NCBI GenBank assembly: GCA_029861955.1
Contig: JAOTYK010000011.1
Span: 1 to 64,000 of the forward strand
Direction: 5' to 3'
Source: Acidobacteriota bacterium
Lineage (GTDB): Bacteria; Acidobacteriota; Polarisedimenticolia; Polarisedimenticolales; Polarisedimenticolaceae
Length of the DNA stretch: 64,000 bases
Shown here one piece after another: positions 9,435-21,000 of the stretch; positions within the stretch are counted from its first letter, which is position 1; each line of letters starts with the position of its first letter. The notes under the pieces are model-generated. The model ran no database searches and had not been told where the DNA came from. It was given only the letters and a program-made list of their open reading frames with translations. The translations under genes were made by a program, and so were the position numbers.

Positions 9435-12400
9435 GTGACGCCTCATCGAACCATCGGAATCGTCGCCGCGGCGCTGCTCCTTACGCCGGTGCTGATCGCT
9501 GTCGACTACGACGACGTGGACCTTAGCCGGTTCGGCCATCTGACCAAGACTCGCGAGGGCGGGGTCGTCGCCACGGAAGGCAAGCGGCTTGCGTCGCTGG
9601 AAGCCCAGGACCCGTTGCGTCTGGAGTGGGGACGCGCGGCCGAAGAGCATGGCGGAGCGTGGCGAGTCTGGATCGACGAACGGACATCGATGCCCACGCT
9701 GGCCCTGGTATCCGATCTGCAGTGGCACCCTGCGCACGAGAGAGCCGACCTGGATCGCCTCGTCGTCCTCGGCGCATCATTTATGGAGAAGAACAGCGCG
9801 ATCCTCGGCGACTGGGGTGAACAGGCGGTTTTCGATCGAGTGGGATCCGGATCGCTCGCCGGCGATGTTTCGCTGATTCGTTTCGCTCAGATCGTGGATG
9901 GCGTTCCGGTTGAGGGCGCCAGGATCGATTTTCACGTCGCCCGCGGGCAACTCGTCGCGTTCGGCGCCGAACGCTGGGCCACGGTTCATATCGACGCGCG
10001 ACCGCTTCTCGACGCGGACCGGGCGCGAACGCGACTGATCCGGTACGTCCGCCCGTCGGCCGACGACGGTATCGTCGAGACCGCTACGCCTGAACTCCTG
10101 ATCCTGCCGATTGACGCAGACCCCGAGGACGCCGCTCGCTGGAAAGGCGCCCGTGGAGCAGGCCTGGCGCACCGGCTGGTCTGGCGCCTGCGCTTCAATG
10201 ACTCCATCGGCATTGCGACCTGGACCGGGGAAGTGGATGCCCACACCGGTGAGATCGTCGCTTTCTATGACGACACCCGATACGAGCGCATCAAGGGTCA
10301 TATCAACCCGAACAGCGACAACGGGATCTGCATCGATCAGGGCTGCCCCGAGCCGGACTACCCGATGCCGTACGCGGATTACAGCGAGAACGGCGGCGCG
10401 GTTCAGTACGCGGACTATTTCGGCCACTACAGTTGTACGACACCCGGGTCGATCATTGAAACGACCCTCGATGGTCCCCACTTCAAGATCGTCGATTCCT
10501 GCGGCGTCGTTTCGGCCACGACGACATGCGACGATGAGCTCGACCTGGGTGTCGCCGACGACACCAACTGTGCCGTCGCGACGGGTGCGTCGCCGGGGAA
10601 TACCGACGGGGCGCGATCGGCTTACTACGCGCTGAACCTGGTCAATCGCAAGGGACGCTTCTGGGTCAACGGCAACTCCTGGCTGGACTCGACCCAGGTG
10701 GAGTGCAAGACCAACACCGGCGGCTCCTGCAACGCGGGCTGGGCCAACAACTCGATCAGCATGTTCAACGCCGCGGGTGGCTGTGGAAACACGGCCCAGA
10801 TTCAGGCGGTCGTGGCGCACGAGTGGGGCCACGGATTCGATGAGAACGACGGCGGCGACTTCGACAACTCCAGCGAGGCCTACGCCGATGTCGTCGCGAT
10901 GTTCGAGTCCAGGGACTCTTGCATCGGGCCGGGATTCCGTCAGACCGAGACCTGCCCGAACTTCGGCGACACCTGTCTGACGTGCACGGGCGTCCGCGAT
11001 CAGGATTGGGATGCACGGGTCCTGCACACGCCGGCGACCCCCTCGGGGTTTGTGGGCGCCCTTTGCCCGAGTGGAGGCGGTCCCTGCGGGGGGCAGACGC
11101 ACTGCGAGAGCTTCGTGCCGGCAGAGTCGGTATTCGACCTGGCGACCCGCGACCTTCCGGCGATGGGAATCGATCCCGAAACCGCCTGGCAGTTGGCAGA
11201 GCGGCTCTGGTACCAATCCCGTCCGGGATCGAGCGGCGACATCTTCAACTGCGCGCTACCGTCTTCGGACAGTTGTGGCGTCGGCAGCTGGTATCACCAA
11301 TTGCGCGTCCAGGACGACGACGACGGCGACCTGACCAACGGGACGCCGCATGCCGCCGCGATCTTCGCCGCGTTCGATCGTCACGATATCGCCTGCGGTC
11401 TGGCCGGGGACGCCGAGAATCAGAACACGACTTCCTGCCCGTCGATCGGTGACCCCGATCTGACCTTCACGGCACAAACCAACGCCATCCAGCTCGACTG
11501 GAACGCCGTCGGTAGCGCGGATTTCTACCGCGTGTATCGCAACGAGAATGGCTGCCATCGTGGCCAGTACCCGATCGCCGAGGTGGGTTCGGGCTCCACG
11601 AGCTATCTCGACACCGAGCCGGCCAATGGCTTCCCTGTCTTCTACCGCGTCCAGGCTGTCGGATCGAACCCCGCCTGCGAGGGACCCGTGTCCGATTGCA
11701 TCGAAGCGGAGGCGCAACGGCTCGCGGGCCGGCTATCGCTTGACCGATCGACCTATGCTTGCAACCACCTGGTCACACTCGAGGTCACCGACCTCAATCA
11801 TCCATCAGCGACCCTCAGCGTGTCCGTCCAATCCGACACCGAGGGCAGCCCGGAAACCGTCGTTCTGTCCGAAACCTCCGTTGGATCAGCGCGTTACATC
11901 GGGACGATTCCGACCACGCTCGCTCCTGTCGGCGCCGATGGGCTGCTGTCCGTCAACCACGACGATTCGATCGTGGCGAATTACGTCGATCTGGATGACG
12001 GCGAGGGCGGAGTGAACGTCATGCAACAGGTCGCCGCGACGGCCGACTGCGTTGGGCCGCTGATCTCACAGGTGCACGAGGATGATGTGTCCGACTTCGA
12101 CGCGCGCATCGAGTGGACCACCGACAAGCCGGCGGTCTCGAAGGTGCGATTCGGTACGAGCGTGCCGCCCACCACAATGGTGCAGGGCGCCGGGATCTCG
12201 CAGGATTCCTCGGTCTGGGTCACCGGGCTCGAGTCCTGTACGACCTATTTCTACGAAGTCGAGAGCACCGACCCGGCCGGTAACACGATCGTCGACGACC
12301 GCAACGGAACCTACTTCTCTTTCGAGACGTTGATCGACACCGGCTCGGGAGCTGAACCCTGCAACGAAGGCCGGGTGACGATTGACGTCCCGGAGGCCGC

Positions 12401-14135
12401 CTGCGGTGTGGCGATCCCGCTGATCGTCGCCGACCCGGGATTGAACGGCGATCCGGCCACGGCCGAGACGGTGATCGTCGGCGTCAGTTCGTCCACCGAA
12501 TCAATCGCCGAGCCGGTGATCTTGACCGAAACGGGACCGGACACCGGGCGGTTCGAGGGCTCCGTGGCGACACAGGAGGGAATGGCCGTCAGCAGCGACG
12601 GACTCGTGCAGGTCATGCATGGCGGCACGATCACGGCGACTTACACCGATATGGACGCGGGGGGCGGTCTTTCGAACCTCGCGGTCGACTTCGTATCCGT
12701 CGACTGCAACGGACCCGAGCATCCGACCGTGATGGTGACCGGGATCACCGATAAGGAAGCAACGATCGTCTGGACCACTTCCGAGCCCACGACCGGTGTC
12801 GTTGAGTGGGGCCCAACCCCCGCGCTCGGCAACATCATGCCGAGCCCCAGCCTCCGGACCGATCACGCGCAGACGATCGGAACATTCGCAGAGTGCGGCA
12901 GAATCTACTTTCGCATTGCATCCACCGACGAGCTGGGTTACATGAGCACGATCGATCTCGACGGCGTGCCGTTTGCGTTCAACGCGGGCACGGTCGGTGG
13001 GGTCGTCTACCGGGACAACTTCGAGTCCGATGCCGGATGGTCGCTGGGATCGGAATGGGAAATCGGCGCACCGCAGGGGCTGGGAAGCGCACCGGGCGAT
13101 CCGTCGGTCGCCTTCGCGGGTAGCGGGGTCCTCGGCCATGACCTCAGCGGGCTGGGCGCACATCCCGGCGACTACGAGCCGCAGGCCACGACCACGGCAA
13201 CCAGCCCGGTCTACGACCTGTCGGCCGTGAGCAGCGTCGAACTGCAGTTCCACCGCTGGCTCAACATCCTCACCGGGACGTTGTGTCAAGTCCAGGCGTG
13301 GAACGGCGGCTCGTGGGTCAACGTCTGGACCTGCCCGACCACCGGTGGGCTGACCGAGTCCGACTGGAACTTCCAGTCGCTGGATGTCACGACACTCGCC
13401 GCCGGGAACCCGGACTTTCAGGTGCGGCTCCGCAATCAGGCGGTCATCGCCTCGTCGTTCGCCGCCGGCTGGAACATCGACCAGATGATCCTGCGGGACT
13501 CGACACAGTTGCCGTTCGAGGGTTGCGTGGACTGCGGTGGCGCCCCGGCGTTCGGGGGTGTTGAAGGGGCGACGGACGACGATCGCTGTGCGGACTCGGG
13601 GATCACGCTGTCATGGCGGCCGGCTCCGGCGTGGGGAACGGGCAGTTCGGGAACCTACGCGGTCTACCGCAGCACGGTGGACGACTTTACTCCGGGTCCG
13701 GGCAATCTGATCGCCTCTGGGATACCGGGGACGAGTTGGACCGATCCCGCGCCGTCGGCCGACGTCCCGCTCCATTACATCGTGCGGGCGGAAAGCGACG
13801 AGACCTGTTCGGCGGGACCGAACAACGGCGGCACGCTGGATGACAACCTGGTACGCGTCGTCGGGACAAACGAGACCGGTCAGACCCTCGCGGGTCCGGT
13901 CGGAGACAGCCTTCGCCTGGACACCGGCAACCGAATCCATGCGTTGCTCTCCTGGCAAGCCGGGCCGAATGCCGCGGTGCACCACGTCTATCGATCGAAC
14001 GCACCCGGCGACGATTTCCGCCAGGTCGCATCGGTCCCGGGAGCAGAGTACGAAGACAGCTGGACGCTTCCGGACAGCTCCGACTGGTACTACCTGGTTG
14101 TGGCGGCGGATGCCTGCGGGAACGAGGGCCCTTAG
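9435..14135 (+). CDS. secreted multidomain zinc metalloprotease (gluzincin), paralog 1
   Basis: This is a 1566-residue exoprotease with a GTG start and a short Sec signal peptide (residues 1-22). Residues about 90-290 resemble a PepSY/FTP-type propeptide ending in GEVDAHTGEIVAF. The catalytic domain carries HEWGH at 462-466 and SEAYAD with E481, giving HExxH plus a downstream Glu as in the gluzincins. The C-terminal half is built of beta modules: a fibronectin III-like domain (about 676-755), a roughly 110-residue module starting GRLSLDRSTYAC (764-875), an FN3-like domain, a second copy of the module (979-1092), another FN3, a jelly-roll domain (about 1194-1356) and two terminal FN3-like domains. 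It is the first of three tandem protease genes; the next starts three bases after its stop. No clear Shine-Dalgarno precedes the GTG. Confidence 0.88.
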   Translation: MTPHRTIGIVAAALLLTPVLIAVDYDDVDLSRFGHLTKTREGGVVATEGKRLASLEAQDPLRLEWGRAAEEHGGAWRVWIDERTSMPTLALVSDLQWHPAHERADLDRLVVLGASFMEKNSAILGDWGEQAVFDRVGSGSLAGDVSLIRFAQIVDGVPVEGARIDFHVARGQLVAFGAERWATVHIDARPLLDADRARTRLIRYVRPSADDGIVETATPELLILPIDADPEDAARWKGARGAGLAHRLVWRLRFNDSIGIATWTGEVDAHTGEIVAFYDDTRYERIKGHINPNSDNGICIDQGCPEPDYPMPYADYSENGGAVQYADYFGHYSCTTPGSIIETTLDGPHFKIVDSCGVVSATTTCDDELDLGVADDTNCAVATGASPGNTDGARSAYYALNLVNRKGRFWVNGNSWLDSTQVECKTNTGGSCNAGWANNSISMFNAAGGCGNTAQIQAVVAHEWGHGFDENDGGDFDNSSEAYADVVAMFESRDSCIGPGFRQTETCPNFGDTCLTCTGVRDQDWDARVLHTPATPSGFVGALCPSGGGPCGGQTHCESFVPAESVFDLATRDLPAMGIDPETAWQLAERLWYQSRPGSSGDIFNCALPSSDSCGVGSWYHQLRVQDDDDGDLTNGTPHAAAIFAAFDRHDIACGLAGDAENQNTTSCPSIGDPDLTFTAQTNAIQLDWNAVGSADFYRVYRNENGCHRGQYPIAEVGSGSTSYLDTEPANGFPVFYRVQAVGSNPACEGPVSDCIEAEAQRLAGRLSLDRSTYACNHLVTLEVTDLNHPSATLSVSVQSDTEGSPETVVLSETSVGSARYIGTIPTTLAPVGADGLLSVNHDDSIVANYVDLDDGEGGVNVMQQVAATADCVGPLISQVHEDDVSDFDARIEWTTDKPAVSKVRFGTSVPPTTMVQGAGISQDSSVWVTGLESCTTYFYEVESTDPAGNTIVDDRNGTYFSFETLIDTGSGAEPCNEGRVTIDVPEAACGVAIPLIVADPGLNGDPATAETVIVGVSSSTESIAEPVILTETGPDTGRFEGSVATQEGMAVSSDGLVQVMHGGTITATYTDMDAGGGLSNLAVDFVSVDCNGPEHPTVMVTGITDKEATIVWTTSEPTTGVVEWGPTPALGNIMPSPSLRTDHAQTIGTFAECGRIYFRIASTDELGYMSTIDLDGVPFAFNAGTVGGVVYRDNFESDAGWSLGSEWEIGAPQGLGSAPGDPSVAFAGSGVLGHDLSGLGAHPGDYEPQATTTATSPVYDLSAVSSVELQFHRWLNILTGTLCQVQAWNGGSWVNVWTCPTTGGLTESDWNFQSLDVTTLAAGNPDFQVRLRNQAVIASSFAAGWNIDQMILRDSTQLPFEGCVDCGGAPAFGGVEGATDDDRCADSGITLSWRPAPAWGTGSSGTYAVYRSTVDDFTPGPGNLIASGIPGTSWTDPAPSADVPLHYIVRAESDETCSAGPNNGGTLDDNLVRVVGTNETGQTLAGPVGDSLRLDTGNRIHALLSWQAGPNAAVHHVYRSNAPGDDFRQVASVPGAEYEDSWTLPDSSDWYYLVVAADACGNEGP

Positions 14136-14138
14136 CCG

Positions 14139-17100
14139 ATGAGAGAGGTTCTAGCCCGCATCCCCGGTCTGATGGCCGTCGTTTGCGCCTTCACGGTCGT
14201 GGCCTACGCCCAACAAGCGAAGATTCTTCCCGTCGAGACCAATCGGCACCGCGCCGAGGATGTGCGCGCCTGGAATCCGAACTCGCCGCAAACACTGGTA
14301 CGTATCGACGGTGATCTCTATCAGGAGGATGGGGGAAAGTACTTCGCCGTGATTCCCGAGCGCGTCACGGTGCGGTTGGCCGACGGCATCGAGTCGTGGC
14401 AACAGGTCGTCGATCGCGCGATGGCGGACTCCCCCGCTGAATTCCAGGTTCTCACACGCCTCCGTCCGTCCCCGCCAAACCGTCTTGGCGTGTTGCGCCT
14501 TGCCTTGCCCGCGGGCGTCGATCAGCCGGAGTTGTGTGAGCTGATCGAACGAACCCGGCTGGTCCGCTACGCCGAGGTCGGCACCTACGGTACGTTTCAT
14601 GCCGTCCCCAACGACCCGCAGTACCCGGATCAGTGGTCGCTGAACAACACGGGCCTGAACAACGGCACGCCTGGCGCCGATGTCGATGCCGAACTCGCCT
14701 GGGACATGACTGCAGGCGATCCGTCGATCGTGGTCGCGGTGCTCGACTCGGGGACTGATATCGACCACGAGGATCTTGCGGCCAATGTCTGGCACAACGA
14801 CGACGAAATTCCGGATAACGGGATCGACGACGATCTGAACGGCTACATCGACGACTGGGAAGGCTGGGATTTCCACAACATGGACAACGAGCCCCGGCCG
14901 GTCTTCTACCATGGCACTCACGTGACCGGGATCATCAACGCCGTCGGCGACAACGGGATCGGCATCGCCGGGCTGGCAGGGGGCATCGGCGGCAACCCCG
15001 GCGTCCTTGGTATGGCACTTGGCGTCGGGGACGATGCCGAGAACGGCGACGTCGTCGACGAGGCCGTGCTGTATGCCGCCGACAACGGTGCGCACGTTAT
15101 TACGTTCGCGCTGACCACGGCCGAAACCCAGGCGATCAATGACGCGTTCGACTACGCCTATCACACGAAAGACGTCTTCATCGACTGTTCCGCGGGCAAC
15201 GACAACTCCGTGGTGACCTATCCCGCCCGTCATCCATTGGTCATGGCCGTCGCCTCTACCGACAACGACGATGAGAAGAGCGGCTTCTCGAACTTCGGAC
15301 CGGAGATCGAAATCGCCGCCCCCGGCGAGAACATTCGCTCGACACAACTCAACAACAGCTACTCGACCGGTAGCGGGACGTCCTTCTCCTCGCCCCACGT
15401 CGCGGCGGTGGCCGCACTGGTTCGCGGGCTTAACCCGAACTTGACCGCAACCGATGTGCGAACGGTCCTCACCGAGTCGGCCGACGACGTCGAGGAAACA
15501 GGCTTTGATATCAAGACCGGACACGGGCGACTCAATGCCTTCCAGGCGGTCTCGCTGGCCACGACGTCCAGCGGCGTGGTGCGCTTCGCCGCCGACGAGC
15601 AAGCGTGCGGCGTTACTCTCGAGATCGTTCTGATCGACATCGACCTCGCCGGCACAGGCAACGTGTCCGTGACCGCCTCCAGCGACACCGAGCCCGGCGG
15701 CGAGAACGTCGTGCTGATCGAATCCAACCCCGGCTCGGGTCTGTTTCGTGGGATGATTCCGAGCTCCACACAAGCCCCGCTCCCCGACGGCACGTTGCAG
15801 GTCACTGACGGCGATTCGATCCTGGTGCAATACGTCGATCTCGATGACGGGATGGGCGGCATGAATGTGGTGCAGTCCCATACGGCGATGATGGACTGCG
15901 TGCCGCCGACGATATTTGGTGTGAGCGCCGAAGGCATCACCGGAGATGAGGCGACGGTGTCGTGGACCGTCGACCAGCCGTCGACCTCGCTCGTGACCTA
16001 CGACCCGGTGACGCCTCCCGCCACCACTAAGGGCGACGCCGTCAACGTGCTGGATCACTCCATCGACCTCGAGGGGCTGTCGCAGTGCACCGTCTACTAC
16101 TATTCGGTCGGCAGCACGGACCCTGCAGGCAACCAGGGTCTGGACGATAATGGCGGCGCGTACTTCCACTTCGAAACGCTGGGCGACTTCGGCGCAGGAT
16201 TGCAGCCCTGCCACCAGGGCCGCGTCTCGTTCGATGTCCCGACAGTCGGCTGCTCGGCAAGCCTGCCGGTGACCGTCGGCGACCAGGACCTCAACCTGGA
16301 CATCGCGGCTATCGACACGGTGGTCGTGTCGTTGACGTCGACCTCGGAACCGAATCCGGAGAGCATCGTGCTGACCGAGACCGCACCGAACAGCTCGATC
16401 TTCAGCGCCTCGATGCCCACGGCCCCGGCACCCGCCGTATCTGCGGACGGTGTCTTGCAGGTCAAAGACGGCGATCTACTGACCGTGGCCTATCGGGACG
16501 ACGACGACGGCACCGGCAGACCGGTGACAGCCTTCGACACGTCCGTCGCCGACTGCGTCGGACCGCAAGGGATCCAGGTCGAGGTGCGGGACATCACCGA
16601 CAAGGACGCGGTCATCGAGTGGACGTCCGCGACTGAAACGACCGGTCACATCGAGTGGGGACCTTCGCCGGCACTCGGCAACATCGCCGCCGCCGGCGCT
16701 CCGGCCACGATCCATGCCGTCTCGATCGGAACGTTCCCGGCGTGTGGCCGCGTCTTCTTCCGTGTTCACACAACCGACGCCGCGGGCAATTCGTCGGTCG
16801 TCGATGCCGGCGGGCAACCGTTCGCGTTCGATGCCTTCACGCTGAATGGCATCGTGCACGCCGACGGATTCGAGAGCGATCTCGGCTGGACACTCGAAGG
16901 CGAGTGGGAGATCGGTGCCCCCCAGGGGCTCGGCACCGCACCGGGCGACCCGGCTACCGCCCTCGAGGGCACACAGGTACTTGGACACGACCTGTCGGGC
17001 CAGGGTGCGGCACCCGGCGATTACGAACTCATTCGCACGCGGTCCGCGATCAGTCCTGTTCTGGACCTCTCCTCACTCAGTGCAATCGAGTTGCGTTTCG

Positions 17101-17975
17101 ATCGCTGGCTCAATGTCGAGAACACCGCGACGAGCAGTGTCGACGTGCGTGATGGCGGCGGCTCGTGGCAGACCGTCTGGAGTACAACCTCCGCCTCCGA
17201 CACCTCCTGGTCGGAACAGGTATTCGACATCAGTACGCATGCGGCAGGCAACGCCGCATTCCAGGTACGATTCCTGCAGTTCTCGCGCTTCCGCAGCGCC
17301 GCGGGTTGGAACGTCGACCGGTTATTCGTGCGTGACGGGTCGCTCCCGACGTGGGACAGCTGTGTCGCCTGCTCCGGTGCGCCCACGTTTGCGGGAGCGG
17401 TGGGGGCCATCGACGACGATCCCTGCGCAGATTCCGGCATGACCGTGACCTGGTCCGAAGCACCCGCTTGGGGAACGGGCCTGGATGGAAGCTATGCGAT
17501 CTACCGCGATGTGTCGTCCGGGTTCACGCCCGGCCCAGCCAACCTCGTCGCCGCCGGCATCGCCGGCTCGTCGTGGACCGACCCGAGTCCGCCGCCGGAC
17601 GTGCCGCTCTACTACGTGGTACGTGCCGAGAACGATGAAAGCTGTGGCTCAGGACCCGATAACGGCGGGCTCGTCGACGGGAACTCGATCGAGGTCTCGG
17701 CGATCAACGAGACGTCGCAGCCCTCGTCGGCGAATGTCGGCAATACGTTGCATCTCGATTCGCTGAACGACGTTCACGTGCGGCTCGAGTGGGCCGCGGC
17801 GGCAGGCGCTGCGAGCTATCGCGTCTACCGATCGACGACACCCAACTCCGGCTCGACGACGATCGGCTCACCCCCGGCACCCTTGTACGAGGACAGCGGA
17901 GCGCTACTCGGCAACGGCATCGCCTACTACCACGTGGTCGCCGCTGACGCTTGCGGAAATGAAAGCGCCGAGTGA
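14139..17975 (+). CDS. secreted subtilisin-like serine protease (S8) with C-terminal beta modules
   Basis: The 1278-residue product has a signal peptide ending AYA-QQ (about residue 24) and a propeptide up to about 160. Its subtilase domain has D203 (AVLDSGTDIDHEDL), H258 (YHGTHVTG), oxyanion N354 (CSAGNDN) and S415 (GSGTSFSSPHVAA), so the catalytic set is complete. The C-terminal part repeats the architecture of its neighbours: two roughly 110-residue modules (GVVRFAADEQAC at about 480; GRVSFDVPTVGC at about 694), FN3-like domains, a jelly-roll domain (about 906-1068) and terminal FN3-like domains. It lies three bases after the upstream metalloprotease gene and is very likely co-transcribed. 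The shared tail suggests common secretion, folding or substrate targeting. Confidence 0.93.
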   Translation: MREVLARIPGLMAVVCAFTVVAYAQQAKILPVETNRHRAEDVRAWNPNSPQTLVRIDGDLYQEDGGKYFAVIPERVTVRLADGIESWQQVVDRAMADSPAEFQVLTRLRPSPPNRLGVLRLALPAGVDQPELCELIERTRLVRYAEVGTYGTFHAVPNDPQYPDQWSLNNTGLNNGTPGADVDAELAWDMTAGDPSIVVAVLDSGTDIDHEDLAANVWHNDDEIPDNGIDDDLNGYIDDWEGWDFHNMDNEPRPVFYHGTHVTGIINAVGDNGIGIAGLAGGIGGNPGVLGMALGVGDDAENGDVVDEAVLYAADNGAHVITFALTTAETQAINDAFDYAYHTKDVFIDCSAGNDNSVVTYPARHPLVMAVASTDNDDEKSGFSNFGPEIEIAAPGENIRSTQLNNSYSTGSGTSFSSPHVAAVAALVRGLNPNLTATDVRTVLTESADDVEETGFDIKTGHGRLNAFQAVSLATTSSGVVRFAADEQACGVTLEIVLIDIDLAGTGNVSVTASSDTEPGGENVVLIESNPGSGLFRGMIPSSTQAPLPDGTLQVTDGDSILVQYVDLDDGMGGMNVVQSHTAMMDCVPPTIFGVSAEGITGDEATVSWTVDQPSTSLVTYDPVTPPATTKGDAVNVLDHSIDLEGLSQCTVYYYSVGSTDPAGNQGLDDNGGAYFHFETLGDFGAGLQPCHQGRVSFDVPTVGCSASLPVTVGDQDLNLDIAAIDTVVVSLTSTSEPNPESIVLTETAPNSSIFSASMPTAPAPAVSADGVLQVKDGDLLTVAYRDDDDGTGRPVTAFDTSVADCVGPQGIQVEVRDITDKDAVIEWTSATETTGHIEWGPSPALGNIAAAGAPATIHAVSIGTFPACGRVFFRVHTTDAAGNSSVVDAGGQPFAFDAFTLNGIVHADGFESDLGWTLEGEWEIGAPQGLGTAPGDPATALEGTQVLGHDLSGQGAAPGDYELIRTRSAISPVLDLSSLSAIELRFDRWLNVENTATSSVDVRDGGGSWQTVWSTTSASDTSWSEQVFDISTHAAGNAAFQVRFLQFSRFRSAAGWNVDRLFVRDGSLPTWDSCVACSGAPTFAGAVGAIDDDPCADSGMTVTWSEAPAWGTGLDGSYAIYRDVSSGFTPGPANLVAAGIAGSSWTDPSPPPDVPLYYVVRAENDESCGSGPDNGGLVDGNSIEVSAINETSQPSSANVGNTLHLDSLNDVHVRLEWAAAAGAASYRVYRSTTPNSGSTTIGSPPAPLYEDSGALLGNGIAYYHVVAADACGNESAE

Positions 17976-18088
17976 GGCCAACGAGTCCTCGCTTTCGCCG
18001 ATTCACGCTGACTGAAGCCGGTAAACCTGCCGATGTAAGGGATTTCCTGATACCGCTGGCACGCGATTTCCCATACAAGACAGGCACG

Positions 18089-21000
18089 ATGTATCCACGT
18101 CTCTTCGTCGCCCTGCTACTCGTCTCGGCTCTGGCCACGAGTGCCGCCGTCCGTGAGCAGAGTCCTGGCCTCTACGATCACCTGGAACGACAGCGATCGG
18201 GCGGAAGGATCGCCATCCAGCCGATCGGTCTGGACGAGCTACCGGCCGCAGATCCGCTGCGGGAGTCCTGGTCTCTGGTCAAGAAAGACGGTCGGCCGTG
18301 GAGCGCCTGGATCGACGAGCGGACCTCGCTCCCCACCCTGGCGCTGGCGCGCGATCGGGTCTGGCCGAATTCGACGAGCCTCGATGACCACGAACTGCGC
18401 GCCAGGGAATTGCTTGCAGAAGGCGCGTTCGCCGACGGGCCCGGACAGGAGCATGTCTTCCTCGACCCCGCCACGTCGGGACACCGTGGCCCGAACACGA
18501 TCCAATTGCGGTTCGAGCAACGCGTCGATGGAGTCTCCGTCGACGGCGCGCGTTTCGAACTCCATATCTCGCAGGGGCGGCTTGTCGCTCTTGGTTCTCG
18601 GCTTTGGTCTCCCGTGCGCATCTCGGCGAAGCCCTCGCTAAATGTGGACGAGGCGCGCGTCAAACTAGATGCGTACGTACGGCCCCATGAAGAGGACGGC
18701 GTTCGGGACGTAGCAGATCCCCAGCTCGTGTTGATCCCGGTCGACGCGGACCCCTCTGCCAAGGGCAAACCCTGGAGCGGCGAGCGTGGGCATGGGATCG
18801 ACCACCGGCTGGTCTGGCGCTTCGCGTTCACCGATCTGTTCGGCGTCGCGACCTGGACCGGAGAGGTCGACGCGCATACCGGCGAGATCGTGGCGTTCTG
18901 GGATGCCACCCATTACGACCGCATCAAGGGTCACGTGAACCCCTTCACCGACGATGGGCTGTGCATGGATCAGGGCTGTCCCGAGCCCGATTTCCCGATG
19001 CCCTATGTCGACTTCAGCCAGGACGGTGGCGTTGCCGAATACGCCAACCAACACGGACTCTATGAGTGTGTGGGGCCCGGAACGATCGAAACCACGCTTG
19101 CCGGTAAGTACTTCACGATCGACGACCAGTGCGGACCGATCTCCGAGACCGCCACCTGCGGCACGGAACTGGATCTTGGTGTCGATGTGGGCGAGAACTG
19201 CGCAGTGGCTCCGGGAGCGTCGGCGGGGAATAGCGACGCCGCGCGGACGTCCTACTACCACCTCAACATGATCAACCGGAAGGCGCGCTTCTGGCTTGGC
19301 CCGAACACGTGGCTGGACGACAGCAACGTGCTGGTCCGCACTAACGCCGGTGGAAGCTGCAACGCAAGTTGGAGCGGTTCGATCACGCTGAATGGTGCCG
19401 GGCCGACCTGCGGCAACACCGGACAGCAGCAAGGCCTCATCACCCACGAGTGGGGCCACGGGATGGATCACAACGACGGGGGTGGTTCGGACAACCCCGG
19501 CGAGGGCTACGCTGATATCGTCGCCATCATCGAGGGACGCCAGTCGTGTATCGCCCGGGGGTTCAATCGCTTCGACAACTGCACAGGCTATGGCGACACC
19601 TGCCTGACCTGTACGGGGCTTCGCGAAATGGACTGGGATGCCCGCGCCAGCCACACGCCGGCGACGCCGACGGGATTTCTGACGACGTTCTGCCCCAATG
19701 GCGGCGGCCCCTGCGGGAAGGAAACCCACTGCGAGAGTCACGTCTCTTCCGAGGCGATCTATGACCTGGCGACGCGGGACCTGCCTGCGATGGGTATCGA
19801 CGTGGACACCGCCTGGCAACTGACCGAACGGCTCTGGTATCAGTCGCGGGTCGGCTCCGGGGGGGATGCGTACAACTGCACGATGCCAAACTCGGACAGC
19901 TGCTCGGCGGGCACCTGGTATCACCAGATGCGTTTGTTCGACGACGACGACGGCAACCTGACCAACGGCACGCCCCACGCTGCGGCGATCTTCGCCGCCT
20001 TCGACCGTCACGACATCGCCTGCGGAGCCTCCGGGGATCCCGAGAACCAGAACACGTCGTCGTGCCCATCCCTCGCAGCACCGGTTGCGACATTTACTGC
20101 GGGCACCAACGAGCTGGACGTTCAGTGGGGCGCCGTCACGAACGCGGCGAACTATCGTGTCTATCGCAACGAGATCGGTTGCAATCGCGCACAGCTTCCA
20201 CTGGCCGAGGTGTCGGGCACCTCGTACCTCGACCAGGGTCTGGCCAACGGTCTGACCGCGTACTATCGCGTGCAGGCGATCGGATCGAACCCCGTCTGCG
20301 AGAGCCCGGTATCCAACTGCCTGCAGGCGGCCCCGCAGCAACTCGCCGGCAAGGTGCGTTTCGATCAAGCCGGTTACGCCTGCGATGGATCCATCGGACT
20401 CGAGGTCACCGACATCAATCACCCGTCCTCGACCATCTCCGTCGCGGTGAGTTCGGGTACTGAGTCGACCCCCGAAAACGTCGTGCTGACGGAGACACCG
20501 CCGGCTTCGGCCAGCTATGTCGGCTCGATCCCCGTCACTACCGCGGCACCTGCTGCGGACGGGCTGATGTCGATCGTCCACGCGGACACCATCACCGCCG
20601 AGTACGTCGATCTCGACGACGGCGTGGGCGGCGTCAACGTGACGCAGCAGGCTACGGCCTTCGGGGACTGTGCCGGCCCGCAGTTTCTGTCCGTGCAGGT
20701 GAAGGACATCACGGAATCCACGGCGACGATCGAGTGGACGGCCTTCGAGGATTCCAGCGGTCACGTCGAGTGGGGGCTTTCGCCTGCGCTGGGGAACGTG
20801 GCTTCATCCCCGTTCGTGCAGACGACTCACAGCGTATCGATCGGGCCCTTCGCGGAGTGCGGTCGCGTCTATTTCCGCATCAGTTCCACGGACGTCGTCG
20901 GCAACGCCAGCGTCGCCGATGCCTCCGGCTCGCCGTTCGAATTCAACGGCGCCACGATTCAGGGCGCGTTGTATGAGGACGGCTTCGAGACGGATCTTGG

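Noticed and set aside
14151-16214. 687-codon open frame antisense to the subtilase gene
   Set aside because: The sense strand has complete Asp-His-Ser motifs and modules; the antisense frame lacks any motif and reflects high GC at third positions.
18665-20764. 699-codon open frame antisense to the second metalloprotease
   Set aside because: Same GC shadow effect; the sense frame carries HEWGH and shared domains.
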